Positions 23,172 to 31,645 of a stretch of DNA of 46,500 bases are shown here, one piece after another; the first letter of the stretch is position 1, and each line of letters starts with the position of its first letter. The stretch comes from CAYOKT01 sp964404605 (GTDB lineage Bacteria; Electryoneota; Electryoneia; Electryoneales; Electryoneaceae), in contig CAYOKT010000015.1 in assembly GCA_964404605.1 (NCBI GenBank), positions 1 through 46,500 on the forward strand, given 5' to 3'. A program made the translations under genes and the position numbers. Under the pieces are notes generated by a model, which saw only the letters and a list, made by a program, of their open reading frames with translations, did no database searches and had not been told where the DNA came from.

Positions 23172-23794
23172 CGCCTGAGAGGACGCCTCCCCCGGATGAA
23201 AGACGGGTTTTTCTCGGCACCCTCGTCAAGGTGAGAGGGTTGCGGGGAGAGGTGAAAATCACGCCCGCGACCTGGCGGCCCGAGCGGTTCGCCGAACTCG
23301 AGGGCATCTGGTGGAGGGGCCGTGAGGGCGGGGAGCGGTTCCTCACCTTCAAGCGGGTGAAAGTTACACCGGGCGCCGTGTTCATCCGTTTCCACGAGGC
23401 ACCCAAGCGTGAACTCGCCGAGGAGTTGATCGGCGGTGAGTTGTTCATTGACCAGGAAGATCGCCTGCCGCTGCCCGAGGGGGCTTACTATCTCGATGAC
23501 CTCCTCGGCTGTGAAGTCACCTGCGAGCGGTACGGGGCGCTGGGCAGCATCGTCGAGATCATCACCCAGACGGCCCAGGACATCTGGCGGGTGGAGGGGC
23601 CGCGCGGCGAAGTGCTGATTCCCGCCGTGCGGGAGATGGTGCGCGAGATGGATCTGCCCGGCCGGCGGGTCCGGGTCAGCCTGCCGGAGGGGCTCGTGCC
23701 GGAAGAGGCCCAGCCGGAAAGCGCGGGCGAGGGGGATCCTCCCCCCGGCCGATCGCCCGCGGCAACAGCGCAAGACGGACGGCGATCACATTGA
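23168..23794 (+). CDS. rimM: Ribosome maturation factor RimM
   Basis: A 208-residue 16S processing factor that assists assembly of the 30S head around S19. It shows the N-terminal RimM barrel (FLGTLVKVRGLRGEVKITP, RFAELEGIWW) and the C-terminal PRC-barrel (YYLDDLLGCEVTCERYGALG, VLIPAVREMVREMD). Length is within the family range, with a proline-rich tail of about 25 residues beyond the barrel. It overlaps khpA and trmD by four bases each. Confidence 0.95.
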   Translation: MTPERTPPPDERRVFLGTLVKVRGLRGEVKITPATWRPERFAELEGIWWRGREGGERFLTFKRVKVTPGAVFIRFHEAPKRELAEELIGGELFIDQEDRLPLPEGAYYLDDLLGCEVTCERYGALGSIVEIITQTAQDIWRVEGPRGEVLIPAVREMVREMDLPGRRVRVSLPEGLVPEEAQPESAGEGDPPPGRSPAATAQDGRRSH

Positions 23795-24519
23795 TCATTG
23801 AAATCATCACCCTGTTCCCCGAGGGGGTCCGGGCGATGCTGAGCGAGTCGATGCCCGGCCGGGCGCAGGAGAGCGGGATCGTCGAGATCGATCTCGTCCA
23901 GCTCCGCGACTACGCCACGGACAAGCACGGCACGGTGGACGACAAGCCCTTCGGCGGCGGCCCGGGCATGGTGCTCAAGGCGGAACCGGTGGCGCGGGCG
24001 CTGCGGGACCTGCGGAAGCGGCGCCCCGGCCCTCCGCCGACCGTGCTCTACACCAGCCCGCAGGGGGATCGATTCGACCAGGCGATGGCCGAGGAGCTGG
24101 CGAAGCTGCCGAGGATCACGCTGCTCTGCGGCCATTACAAGGGGCTGGATCAGCGGGCGATCGACACCCTCGTGGACCGCGAGGTGAGCATCGGGGACTA
24201 CATCCTGACCGGCGGGGAACCGGCGGCGGTGGTGATCGCCGATGCGGTCGTCAGGTTGCTTCCGGGGGTTCTCGGCGATCCGGACTCCGCGGCGGGTGAC
24301 AGTTTTACCCGGGGGCTGCTGGACCACCCGCACTATACGCAGCCCGCGGTGTGGGAGGGCCGGGAAGTCCCCCCGGTGCTGCTCAGCGGCCACCACGCGA
24401 AGATCGAACAGTGGCGCCTCGAGCAGGCGTTGGAACGAACCAGGCGCCGCCGCCCGGAACTGGCGGAAGAGTGGCTCCGGCGGCGGGCGAGGGAAAAACG
24501 GAGCGGGAAAAAATCGTGA
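23791..24519 (+). CDS. trmD: tRNA (guanine-N1-)-methyltransferase TrmD
   Basis: A 242-residue SPOUT methyltransferase that makes m1G37 in tRNAs to prevent +1 frameshifting. Motifs include IIEIITLFPEGVRAML at the N-terminus, KPFGGGPGMVLKAEP and the knot region LLCGHYKGLDQRAID with VSIGDYILTGGEPAA. The start is a TTG at 23791 overlapping the rimM stop; no ATG or GTG gives a complete N-terminus. TrmD is the main guard against frameshifting in the same genome that uses a programmed +1 shift in prfB. Confidence 0.95.
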   Translation: MIIEIITLFPEGVRAMLSESMPGRAQESGIVEIDLVQLRDYATDKHGTVDDKPFGGGPGMVLKAEPVARALRDLRKRRPGPPPTVLYTSPQGDRFDQAMAEELAKLPRITLLCGHYKGLDQRAIDTLVDREVSIGDYILTGGEPAAVVIADAVVRLLPGVLGDPDSAAGDSFTRGLLDHPHYTQPAVWEGREVPPVLLSGHHAKIEQWRLEQALERTRRRRPELAEEWLRRRAREKRSGKKS

Positions 24520-24561
24520 ATACGCGCCCGGCGCGCCTTCACATGATGAGGTAGCAGAACG

Positions 24562-24936
24562 ATGTCGGATCTGATTCTACAGGAACTGGCGCGCCGGGAG
24601 GCGCAGAACGGGGCGGTAATACCGGAATTCTCCCCCGGTGATATGGTGAGCGTGCACGTGCGGGTGATCGAGGGCTCGAAGGAGCGCATCCAGATCTTCC
24701 GCGGCACCGTGATCGGCCGCAAGGGCAAGGGTCCCACCGGCAGCTTCACCGTGCGCAAGGTGTCCAACGGCATCGGTGTGGAGCGGGTTTTCCCGCTCAG
24801 CTCGCCCTCCGTCGCGAAGGTCGAGGTGCACCGCAAGGGCGATGTACGCCGGGGCAAGTTGTACTACCTGCGCGACCGCGTGGGGAAGGCTGCCCGGATT
24901 CGGGAGAAGACAGAGGCTCCGAAGGGATCGAAGTGA
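24562..24936 (+). CDS. rplS: 50S ribosomal protein L19
   Basis: A 124-residue ribosomal protein at the 30S-50S interface. Typical segments are FSPGDMVSVHVRVIEGSKER, QIFRGTVIGRKGKGPTGSFT and VRKVSNGIGVERVFPLSSP, ending in KLYYLRDRVGKAARI. It has usual length. It is the last gene of the translation cluster, 42 bases after trmD, with a GAGG element upstream of its ATG. Confidence 0.97.
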   Translation: MSDLILQELARREAQNGAVIPEFSPGDMVSVHVRVIEGSKERIQIFRGTVIGRKGKGPTGSFTVRKVSNGIGVERVFPLSSPSVAKVEVHRKGDVRRGKLYYLRDRVGKAARIREKTEAPKGSK

Positions 24937-24958
24937 CCCGCTCGTCCGGCCCCGCGGC

Positions 24959-25510
24959 ATGAACCGCCCGCAATCGAAAGCCGCCCGGCGGGCGGCGAGA
25001 ACCGCCCTGTTCACCGCCGCGGCGGTGGCCGGGGGGTACCTCCTCACCGCGGTGCCCAACGTGGAGATCGTCTCGCTGACCGTGGCCCTGGCCGGCTGGC
25101 TGCTGGGGCCCTGGAGCGGCGTGCTCGTCGGGGTGTTCAGCGAGGCGATCTACGGCGCGCTGAATGTCTGGGGCCTGCCCTTCCCGCCGGTCTGGATCAC
25201 CCAGATGGGATCGATGGCCTTCACCGGCTTCGTTTTCGGCCACCTCGCACCCCTGCTGGATTCGGCGCCTCCGAAGCGCCGGGTGACCCTCGCCCTGGCG
25301 GGCGGCGTGGGTGTGACGGTGGTATTCGACCTGCTGACCAACCTCGCCTTTCCCCTTTCCACCGCGGTACCACTGCGCGCCTGGTGGCCCTACCTGATCG
25401 CCGGGATCCCCTTCGCCGTGGTACACATCACCAGCAACGCCGCGATCTTCGCCCTCATCCTGCCGGTCGCTCATGACCGGTTGAAGCCGCGCCTTTCGCC
25501 GAATCCCTGA
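24959..25510 (+). CDS. ECF-type transporter substrate-binding (S component)-like membrane protein
   Basis: A 183-residue hydrophobic protein with five to six predicted transmembrane helices, for example ALFTAAAVAGGYLLTAVP, LTVALAGWLLGPWSGVLVGV and LALAGGVGVTVVFDLL. The PNVEIVSLTVALAGWLLGP segment and overall pattern fit the S component that captures a vitamin or metal for an energy-coupling-factor importer. No ATPase or T component is nearby, so it would rely on a shared module elsewhere. The ATG at 24959 lies 22 bases after rplS and may be read with it. The substrate is unknown, and an unrelated small membrane family remains possible. Confidence 0.6.
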   Translation: MNRPQSKAARRAARTALFTAAAVAGGYLLTAVPNVEIVSLTVALAGWLLGPWSGVLVGVFSEAIYGALNVWGLPFPPVWITQMGSMAFTGFVFGHLAPLLDSAPPKRRVTLALAGGVGVTVVFDLLTNLAFPLSTAVPLRAWWPYLIAGIPFAVVHITSNAAIFALILPVAHDRLKPRLSPNP

Positions 25511-25579
25511 TTCCCGGCCCCCTGTCCGCGGAAGGTTGTCCGGTTGTTTCCCCCCCTGTGTTTTCTTCCGATTCCTGTG

Positions 25580-25592
25580 TATCTTTTATAAA
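25580..25592 (+). promoter_or_regulatory. AT-rich -10-like segment upstream of the HD-GYP gene
   Basis: TATCTT directly followed by TTATAAA in a region otherwise high in GC, about 40 bases upstream of the ATG at 25632. No good -35 hexamer is found at 16-18 bases, so this is only a candidate. Confidence 0.3.
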
Positions 25593-25631
25593 CCGCCGGA
25601 AGTTCGCAGTTCACCTCAACTCGTCGCACTC

Positions 25632-26813
25632 ATGCGCATCATCAGTCTCGATAAACTGAAGACCGGGGACATCCTCGGCAAGTCTCTCTTCAACGAGCGC
25701 GGCGAGCTGCTTCTCTCCTCGGGCTATGCACTCACCGACCGGATGGTCGAGCTCATCCGGAAGCAGGGCTACAATTACGTCTACGTGATGGACGATGTCA
25801 GCGAGGACATCGTCCCCGAGACGGTGATCTCCGAATCCGTGCGCCAGATCGTCAACCGGCAGCTCGCGCAGACGTTCGACGGGGTGAAGAACAACCTCGC
25901 CTTCGAAGCCCACACCCCCGAAGAAATCAAGAAGCGTCTGCGGGATGAATCCAAGGCCCGCAAGCTGATACGAATGCCCTCGGTACGGAAGCAGGTGAAC
26001 CAGTTGCTCGAGGAGATCTTCGACAACAACATCTCGATGTTCACCTCGCTCCCCGTCCGCAGCGAAGCGGGGGAAGACTATCAGCACGCCTTCGAGGTGG
26101 CGGTCATGTCGATCCTCCTCGGGCAGGTTTTCCGCTACAATCACCGCGAAATGCGGGCCCTGGGCGCCGCCGCGCTGGTCCACGACATCGGGAAGATGGC
26201 CTTTCCCAGGCTGAAGGGGAAGACGTACGACCAACTGTCGCGCGAGGAGCGGATGATCCTGCACGAGCATCCGACCTATTCGATGATGATCCTCCGCGGC
26301 AGCGACCCCAGCAGCTACCTCGAGCAGACCACGGTGTTGCAACACCACGAACAGCAGGATGGGCGGGGATACCCGCAGGGACTCCAGGGGACCGGCGAGA
26401 AACCCGCCAAAGCGAAGGCGCATGAACCGCTGAGGATTTTCCGTTTCGCCGAGATCCTCGCCGTCGCCAACCGTTATGACAACCTTCTCACCGGGACGCT
26501 GGACGGCGAGAAGAAATCCCCCGCCGAAGCCATCGCGACCCTGGTCAACGAGGCGGGAACCCGGTGGAATCCACACGTCGTGCGGGCGCTGACCCAGGTT
26601 GTGCAGACCTACCCCGTCGGGGCCACCGTGCGGATCAAGAAAACCTATTCACGCTCCTATATCGGTTACATCGGCGTGATCAAGAAGGCCAACCCGATCG
26701 CGCAGAACAAACCGGTGATCGTCCTTTTCAGCAACGCCGTGGGGGCGAAGATCACGCCGCGCGAAGTGGACCTCTCGAACGAGAAGACCGTCACCCTCGA
26801 ACTCGTGATCTGA
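25632..26813 (+). CDS. HD-GYP domain protein (probable cyclic-di-GMP phosphodiesterase)
   Basis: About 393 residues. The ATG at 25632 (MRIISLDKLKTGDILGKSLF) is chosen because upstream codons are poorly conserved in character and the paralogue at 36423-37490 begins the same way. The N-terminal 120 residues form a DUF3391-like cap. The HD-GYP core has the metal-binding HDIGKM (His184, Asp185) and HHEQQDGRGYPQGL from about residue 238, the signature of linear or complete c-di-GMP hydrolysis. A C-terminal segment of about 65 residues (YPVGATVRIKKTYSRS) looks like a small beta domain. It is cytoplasmic with no receiver or membrane part. It is a single gene between the ECF-like gene and ychF. Confidence 0.88.
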   Translation: MRIISLDKLKTGDILGKSLFNERGELLLSSGYALTDRMVELIRKQGYNYVYVMDDVSEDIVPETVISESVRQIVNRQLAQTFDGVKNNLAFEAHTPEEIKKRLRDESKARKLIRMPSVRKQVNQLLEEIFDNNISMFTSLPVRSEAGEDYQHAFEVAVMSILLGQVFRYNHREMRALGAAALVHDIGKMAFPRLKGKTYDQLSREERMILHEHPTYSMMILRGSDPSSYLEQTTVLQHHEQQDGRGYPQGLQGTGEKPAKAKAHEPLRIFRFAEILAVANRYDNLLTGTLDGEKKSPAEAIATLVNEAGTRWNPHVVRALTQVVQTYPVGATVRIKKTYSRSYIGYIGVIKKANPIAQNKPVIVLFSNAVGAKITPREVDLSNEKTVTLELVI

Positions 26814-26874
26814 CATCCCCGTGCTGCGTATCCTCCCCGGTGTCCGTCGCCGCGCGACGCCGCTCTCGCCGCGC

Positions 26875-26903
26875 TTGACAGTTCGGAGACCCTCGCATAC
26901 ATT
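26875..26903 (+). promoter_or_regulatory. Strong sigma70 promoter upstream of ychF
   Basis: A perfect -35 TTGACA and a -10 TACATT are separated by 17 bases. Transcription would begin near 26910 and give a leader of about 95 bases before ychF, with no obvious structure. It is the best -35 box in the window. Confidence 0.65.
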
Positions 26904-27005
26904 ACCGCGTCGCGGCTCGGCGGGTAGTCACCCGCAACGCCCTCCCTCCGGCCCTGGCTCGCCGGCGTAACGCGACCCCGACCTTCAAAACGACAATCGG
27001 CGGCG

Positions 27006-28067
27006 ATGCAAATAGCACTGATCGGCTGGCAAGGCGGTGGGAAATCCACCCTGTTCACGGCACTCACCGGGAGCGAGCCCGCCGCCGGGGCGGAAGCGCA
27101 TCCGGGGGTGGCCGAGATTCCGGACGAGCAGCTCGACCGGCTGCACGAGCTCTATCCGCCGGCGAAAAAGATCCGGGCGAAGGTGGAGTATCTCGATGTC
27201 GCCGGCCTCGCCGCCACGCAGAAGCGCAGCGGGTTGAAGCGCAGCCTGATCAGCCACCTGCAGGGCGCCAGCGTGCTCGCCCCGGTGATCGGATTGTACG
27301 CCTTCGGGGCCGCTGACCCCGCGGAGCTGGCGAACCTGGTCACGGCGGAGCTGCGGGACCTGGAGGTCGAGCTGCTTCTCTCCGACCTGCAGACCGCCGA
27401 GGCGCGGCGCGAACGCATCGACCGGACCCGCCGCACCGGGCAGAGCGTGGACAGGACGGAAGACGCCGCCATCGACGAGGTGCTCGCCGCCCTCAACGCC
27501 GAGACGCCGCTCCGGGAGATCGACTTCGCCCCGGAGCGGGACCGGGCGCTCCGCTCCTTCGGCTTCCTGACCAAGAAACCCCTGCTGACCGTGATCAACC
27601 GCGGCGAGGAGCAGGACGGCGAGGCCATCGCCGCGGCGCTGGGTGAAACGCTCTCCGGCAGGCGGCGCGCCACCGCGGTCGTCGATGCCCGCCTCGAGGC
27701 GGAGATCGCCCTCCTCGACGAGGAGGACCGCGCCCCGTTCCTCCGCGAGCTGGGGATCGAGCGGCCCGCCTCCGAGCGCGTTCTCCAGGCGGGCTTCGCC
27801 CTCCTCGGGCTGATCCGCTTCTTCACCGTGGGCGATGACGAGGTCCGTTCCTGGCCCATCGTCGAGGGAACGCCCGCGGTCCAGGCCGCGGGGGAAATCC
27901 ACAGCGACCTGCAGCGAGGTTTTATCCGCGCGGAGGTCGTATCTTCGGATGATCTGCTCGCCCACGGGTCCCTGGCGGCGTGCCGCGACAAGGGGCTCCT
28001 GCGGCTGGAAGGGAAGGACTACCGGGTGCGTGACGGCGATGTGATGCACGTCCGCTTCGCCGTATAA
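27006..28067 (+). CDS. ychF: YchF/Obg-family P-loop ATPase/GTPase
   Basis: A 353-residue Obg-family nucleotide hydrolase that in other bacteria acts in ribosome function and stress. The P-loop is GWQGGGKST at residues 7-15, where the usual Asn of GxxNxGKST is Gly. The switch motif is LDVAGLAA. The base-specificity motif reads NRGE, the NxxE form that prefers ATP over GTP. The C-terminal TGS/DUF933 domain is visible (RFFTVGDDEVRSWPI, GFIRAEVVSSDDLLAHG). Length is normal for YchF. It is likely first in a long plus-strand run that continues with glnB. Confidence 0.88.
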   Translation: MQIALIGWQGGGKSTLFTALTGSEPAAGAEAHPGVAEIPDEQLDRLHELYPPAKKIRAKVEYLDVAGLAATQKRSGLKRSLISHLQGASVLAPVIGLYAFGAADPAELANLVTAELRDLEVELLLSDLQTAEARRERIDRTRRTGQSVDRTEDAAIDEVLAALNAETPLREIDFAPERDRALRSFGFLTKKPLLTVINRGEEQDGEAIAAALGETLSGRRRATAVVDARLEAEIALLDEEDRAPFLRELGIERPASERVLQAGFALLGLIRFFTVGDDEVRSWPIVEGTPAVQAAGEIHSDLQRGFIRAEVVSSDDLLAHGSLAACRDKGLLRLEGKDYRVRDGDVMHVRFAV

Positions 28068-28068
28068 T
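28040..28068 (+). promoter_or_regulatory. Candidate -10 (TATAAT) for glnB-glnA
   Basis: A perfect TATAAT at 28063-28068 overlaps the ychF stop codon, 26 bases before the glnB ATG. The 6-mer 17 bases upstream (TGTGAT) is a poor -35, so the promoter may need an activator. No sigma54 -24/-12 pair is visible here. Confidence 0.4.
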
Positions 28069-28093
28069 ACCGGGCAATCCGGCGGGAGGCTGC

Positions 28094-28432
28094 ATGAAGA
28101 AAATCGAGGCTGTCATCCGGCCCTACCGTCTCGACGAGGTCAAGGCCGCCCTGCTGGAGATCGGCGTGCGCGGGTTGACACTGACCGAGGTGCGGGGATT
28201 CGGACGGCAGAAGGGACACACGGAGCTCTACCGCGGGCGGGAATACCAGATCGAATTCGTGCCCAAGGTCAAACTGGAGGTGGTCCTCCCCGCGGAACTC
28301 GCCGACAAGGCGATCAAGGCGATTCTCTCCGCCGCGCGAACCGACCAGGTGGGGGATGGAAAAATCTTCGTGACCACCGTGGACGATGTGATTCGCATAC
28401 GTACCTCGGAATCGGGACCCGACGCCCTCTGA
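28094..28432 (+). CDS. glnB: Nitrogen regulatory protein P-II
   Basis: A 112-residue trimeric signal protein that senses 2-oxoglutarate and ATP/ADP. The N-terminus MKKIEAVIRPYRLDEVKAAL and the T-loop HTELYRGREYQIEFVPKVKLE are clear, and Tyr51 is present at exactly the uridylylated position. C-terminal VGDGKIFVTTVDDVIRIRT completes the PII signature. Its position 46 bases upstream of glnA, with amtB absent, suggests the GlnB type. Uridylylation needs a GlnD that is not in the window. Confidence 0.96.
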   Translation: MKKIEAVIRPYRLDEVKAALLEIGVRGLTLTEVRGFGRQKGHTELYRGREYQIEFVPKVKLEVVLPAELADKAIKAILSAARTDQVGDGKIFVTTVDDVIRIRTSESGPDAL

Positions 28433-28478
28433 GGGGCGGCGGGGCGTGGGACAATCTCTTCGCAGGATGAGGCAGGGA

Positions 28479-29894
28479 ATGGATGCAATTCGCGAGATCT
28501 TCGAGTTGATCAAGAGCCGCGGCGTGAAAATGATCGACCTGCGCTTTATGGACTTCCCCGGTATGTGGCAGCATTTCACCATCCCCGTCAGCCAGCTCTC
28601 CCCGAGCGATTTCGAGGAGGGATACGGTTTCGACGGTTCCTCCATCCGCGGCTGGAAACGGATCAACGAGTCCGACATGCTCGTCCGCCCGGACGCCTCC
28701 ACGGCGGTGATGGACCCCTTCACGGAGGAGTCGACGCTGATCCTCTTCTGCGACATCATCGAACCTTCGACGATGCAGCCCTATTCCAAGTGCCCGCGCA
28801 CCCTGGCGCGCAAGGCGGAAGATTTCCTCGTCTCCCTCGGCATCGCCGACACCGCGTACGTCGGGCCGGAATCCGAGTTCTTCCTGTTCAACGACATCCG
28901 CTATGCCCAGAACGAGCACGAGGGATATTACTTCATCGACTCCCTCGAGGGGCACTGGAACACCGGGCGGGAGGAAAACCCGAACCTGGGCTTCAAGCCG
29001 CGGTACAAGGAAGGGTATTTCCCCGTGCAGCCGTCCGACAAGACGCACGACATCCGCACCGAGATGTCGCTCCTGCTGGAGTCGATGGGGATCACGGTCG
29101 AGGCGCATCATCACGAGGTCGCCACCGGCGGGCAGGGCGAGATCGACATCCGCTTCGCCCCCCTGCTGCGCCAGGCGGACAACCTGCAACTGTTCAAGTA
29201 CGTGGTGAAGAACGTCGCCCGGCGTCACAACCTGACAGCCACCTTCATGCCGAAGCCGCTCTTCGGGGACAACGGCAGCGGGATGCACACCCACATGAGC
29301 CTCTGGAAGGGCGAGACGCCCCTCTTCGCCGGGGACCGGTACGCGGGGCTTTCCGAGATGGCGCTGTTCTTCATCGGCGGCATCCTGAAGCACGCCCCGG
29401 CGCTCTGCGCGTTCACCAACCCGACGACGAACAGCTTCAAGCGCCTGGTGCCGGGCTTCGAGGCGCCCACCCGCCTCGCTTACAGCCAGCGGAACCGCTC
29501 GGCCGCGGTCCGCATCCCGATGTACAGCCCGAGCCCGAAGCAGAAACGCATCGAGTTCCGCGTGCCGGACTCCTCCTGCAACCCGTACCTCGCCTTCAGC
29601 GCGATGCTGATGGCGGGCCTGGACGGCATCCAGAACAAGATTCACCCGGGCGATCCGCTCGACAAGAACATGTACGACCTCGACCCCGAGGAGCTGGCCG
29701 ATGTGCCGGAGACCCCCGCGACCCTCGCGGGGGCGCTGCACGCCCTGGAGGCGGACCAGGAGTTCCTCTACAAGGGCAACGTGTTCACGGAAGATGTGAT
29801 CGATACCTGGATCTGGTACAAGCGGGAGAACGAGGTGGACGCCCTCCGCCAGCGCCCGCACCCCTGGGAGTTCGAACTGTATTACGACATTTGA
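28479..29894 (+). CDS. glnA: Glutamine synthetase type I
   Basis: A 471-residue enzyme joining ammonia and glutamate with ATP. The ATG at 28479 (MDAIREIFELIKSRGVKMID) matches the family N-terminus; an upstream GTG adds nothing conserved. Visible motifs are GYGFDGSSIRGWKRINESDM, the ATP-binding FMPKPLFGDNGSGMHTHMSL, the glutamate loop PTTNSFKRLVPGFEAPT and RRFS-region RIPMYSPSPKQKRIEFR. Tyr399 in KNMYDLDPEE corresponds to the adenylylated Tyr397, so covalent control by GlnE is possible. It is encoded with glnB and followed by the dap-lysC genes. Confidence 0.97.
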   Translation: MDAIREIFELIKSRGVKMIDLRFMDFPGMWQHFTIPVSQLSPSDFEEGYGFDGSSIRGWKRINESDMLVRPDASTAVMDPFTEESTLILFCDIIEPSTMQPYSKCPRTLARKAEDFLVSLGIADTAYVGPESEFFLFNDIRYAQNEHEGYYFIDSLEGHWNTGREENPNLGFKPRYKEGYFPVQPSDKTHDIRTEMSLLLESMGITVEAHHHEVATGGQGEIDIRFAPLLRQADNLQLFKYVVKNVARRHNLTATFMPKPLFGDNGSGMHTHMSLWKGETPLFAGDRYAGLSEMALFFIGGILKHAPALCAFTNPTTNSFKRLVPGFEAPTRLAYSQRNRSAAVRIPMYSPSPKQKRIEFRVPDSSCNPYLAFSAMLMAGLDGIQNKIHPGDPLDKNMYDLDPEELADVPETPATLAGALHALEADQEFLYKGNVFTEDVIDTWIWYKRENEVDALRQRPHPWEFELYYDI

Positions 29895-29977
29895 GCGCGC
29901 GGAGCGCGGCGGCCCCCGCCCGCACTCGCTCTCGCGGCGGCTGAGGAAGCACCGGGGCAAGCCACAGGGAGCGCACG

Positions 29978-30946
29978 ATGGAACGACCGCGAAGATTCGA
30001 AGCCCCCGCCGATCCGGGGGGGAGCGGCGGAGCAGCGGCCGGCAAGGCGCCCGCGGCTCCGCGGGTGCCGTGGGAAGGCGTCTTCACCGCCCTTGTCACC
30101 CCCTTCGACCCCGACGGCAAGCTGGACGAGAAGGGGCTCGAGACCCTCGTGCAGCGCCAGGTCGAAGGAGGGGTGCACGGCCTCATCCCTTGCGGAACGA
30201 CCGGCGAAGCCCCCGCGCTCAGCGACGAGGAATGGGCACGGGTCATCCGGATCACGGTGGAGGTGGCCGGGGAGAAGGCCTGGGTGGTCGCGGGAACCGG
30301 GACGAACAACACCGCGGTGACCATGGCGCGCACCGCCCGCGCGGCGGAGTTCGGGGTGGACGGCGCGCTGGTGATCACCCCGTACTACAACAAGCCCACG
30401 CCGGACGGCCTGGTGCGCCATTACCGGATGATCGCCGAGGTCGCCCCCACCCTGCCCTTGATGGTGTACAACGCCCCCGGGCGCACGGCGCTGAACCTGA
30501 CCCCGGACACGATGGCGCGGCTCGCGGAGATCCCCTCGGTGGCGGCGCTCAAGGAAGCCTCGGGTGACCTCGCGCAGGTGTGGGAACAGGTCTGCCGGCT
30601 GGCCGGAAGGCTGCCGGTCTTCTCCGGGGAGGACGGCCTGAACCTGCCGGTCTTTGAACTCGGCGGCGCGGGCACGGTGAGTGTTCTCTCGAACGTGGTT
30701 CCCGATCTCGTGGTCGAGGAGTGGGAGGCGCACCGCGCCGGGCGGGGCCGCGAAGCCCGCGAGCTGCATGACCGCCTCGCCCCGCTGGCGAAGGCGCTGT
30801 TCGTGGAGACCAACCCCGCGCCGGTGAAATTCGCCCTCGACCGGATGAACCTTCCCTCCGGCGATGTGCGGCCCCCGCTGGCCCCCCTGCGGCCGGAATC
30901 GAAAACGGCGGTGGAAGAGGCACTGAGGGGACTCGAGCTGCAATGA
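29978..30946 (+). CDS. dapA: 4-hydroxy-tetrahydrodipicolinate synthase with N-terminal extension
   Basis: A 322-residue class I aldolase condensing pyruvate with aspartate semialdehyde, the first dedicated step to lysine and diaminopimelate. The Schiff-base lysine is Lys192 in AALKEASGDL, equivalent to Lys161 in the E. coli enzyme, so there are about 31 extra N-terminal residues. Other motifs are IPCGTTGEAPALSDEEW, YYNKPTPDG and MVYNAPGRTALNL. The extension (GGSGGAAAGKAPAAPR) is low-complexity. The ATG at 29978 has GGGAG upstream, while the alternative GTG at 30065 lacks a ribosome-binding site, so the longer form is preferred. It overlaps dapB by four bases. Confidence 0.95.
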   Translation: MERPRRFEAPADPGGSGGAAAGKAPAAPRVPWEGVFTALVTPFDPDGKLDEKGLETLVQRQVEGGVHGLIPCGTTGEAPALSDEEWARVIRITVEVAGEKAWVVAGTGTNNTAVTMARTARAAEFGVDGALVITPYYNKPTPDGLVRHYRMIAEVAPTLPLMVYNAPGRTALNLTPDTMARLAEIPSVAALKEASGDLAQVWEQVCRLAGRLPVFSGEDGLNLPVFELGGAGTVSVLSNVVPDLVVEEWEAHRAGRGREARELHDRLAPLAKALFVETNPAPVKFALDRMNLPSGDVRPPLAPLRPESKTAVEEALRGLELQ

Positions 30947-31644
30947 TCACGGTGACCCTTTTCGGCGCGGGCGGACGCATGGGCCGCGCGGTCGCCGCCG
31001 CGCTCGCCGGGGAGAGCGACATCGCCCTCGCCCACGCCGTGGAGGCCCCGGAGCGCGCCGGCGGTGAGGTCGCGGGCCTCCCCCTCGAAGCGGACGACCC
31101 CCGGGGCGCGTTCGAGGCCGATGTCTGGGTGGATGTCTCCCTCGCAGCGGCAGCCTGCGAGCACGCCCTCCGCGCGGAGGAATCCGGCACGCCCATCCTC
31201 ATCGGTGCGACCGGTTTCACCGCGCGGCAGTCTGAGCGGCTGCACCGCCTGGGCTGTGCCCACCTGATCGCCCCGAACCTTTCGCTGGGGGTGAATCTCC
31301 TGCTGGCGCTCCTCCCCCGCATCCGCCGGGTGCTCGGAACGGGGTACGATGCCGGCATCGTCGAGACGCACCATCGCCACAAGCGGGATGCGCCCTCCGG
31401 CACGGCGAAAGCCCTCGCCGCCGCCCTCGAAGCGGAGGGGCCGGAGGTGCAGGTGAGGAGCCTCCGGTTGGGCGAAATCGTCGGCGAGCACTGCGTCCGT
31501 TTCGCCGCCGAGGGCGAAGAGATCGAGCTGGTGCACCGGGCTCATTCCCGCATGGCGTTCGCACGGGGCGTGGCGCCGGCGGTACGTTTCCTCGCGGGAA
31601 AACGGTCCGGCGGCTTCTCGATGGCGGATGTGCTGGGGTTGTAG
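30943..31644 (+). CDS. dapB: 4-hydroxy-tetrahydrodipicolinate reductase
   Basis: A 233-residue NAD(P)H-dependent reductase, the next step in the pathway. The nucleotide fold is VTLFGAGGRMGRAVAAALAG, and the substrate motif is ETHHRHKRDAPSGTAKAL with the catalytic HH pair. A short C-terminus ends RSGGFSMADVLGL, as in the family. It is slightly shorter than the E. coli form (273). The start overlaps dapA (ATGA), and its stop is one base from the lysC ATG. Confidence 0.96.
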   Translation: MITVTLFGAGGRMGRAVAAALAGESDIALAHAVEAPERAGGEVAGLPLEADDPRGAFEADVWVDVSLAAAACEHALRAEESGTPILIGATGFTARQSERLHRLGCAHLIAPNLSLGVNLLLALLPRIRRVLGTGYDAGIVETHHRHKRDAPSGTAKALAAALEAEGPEVQVRSLRLGEIVGEHCVRFAAEGEEIELVHRAHSRMAFARGVAPAVRFLAGKRSGGFSMADVLGL

Positions 31645-31645
31645 C

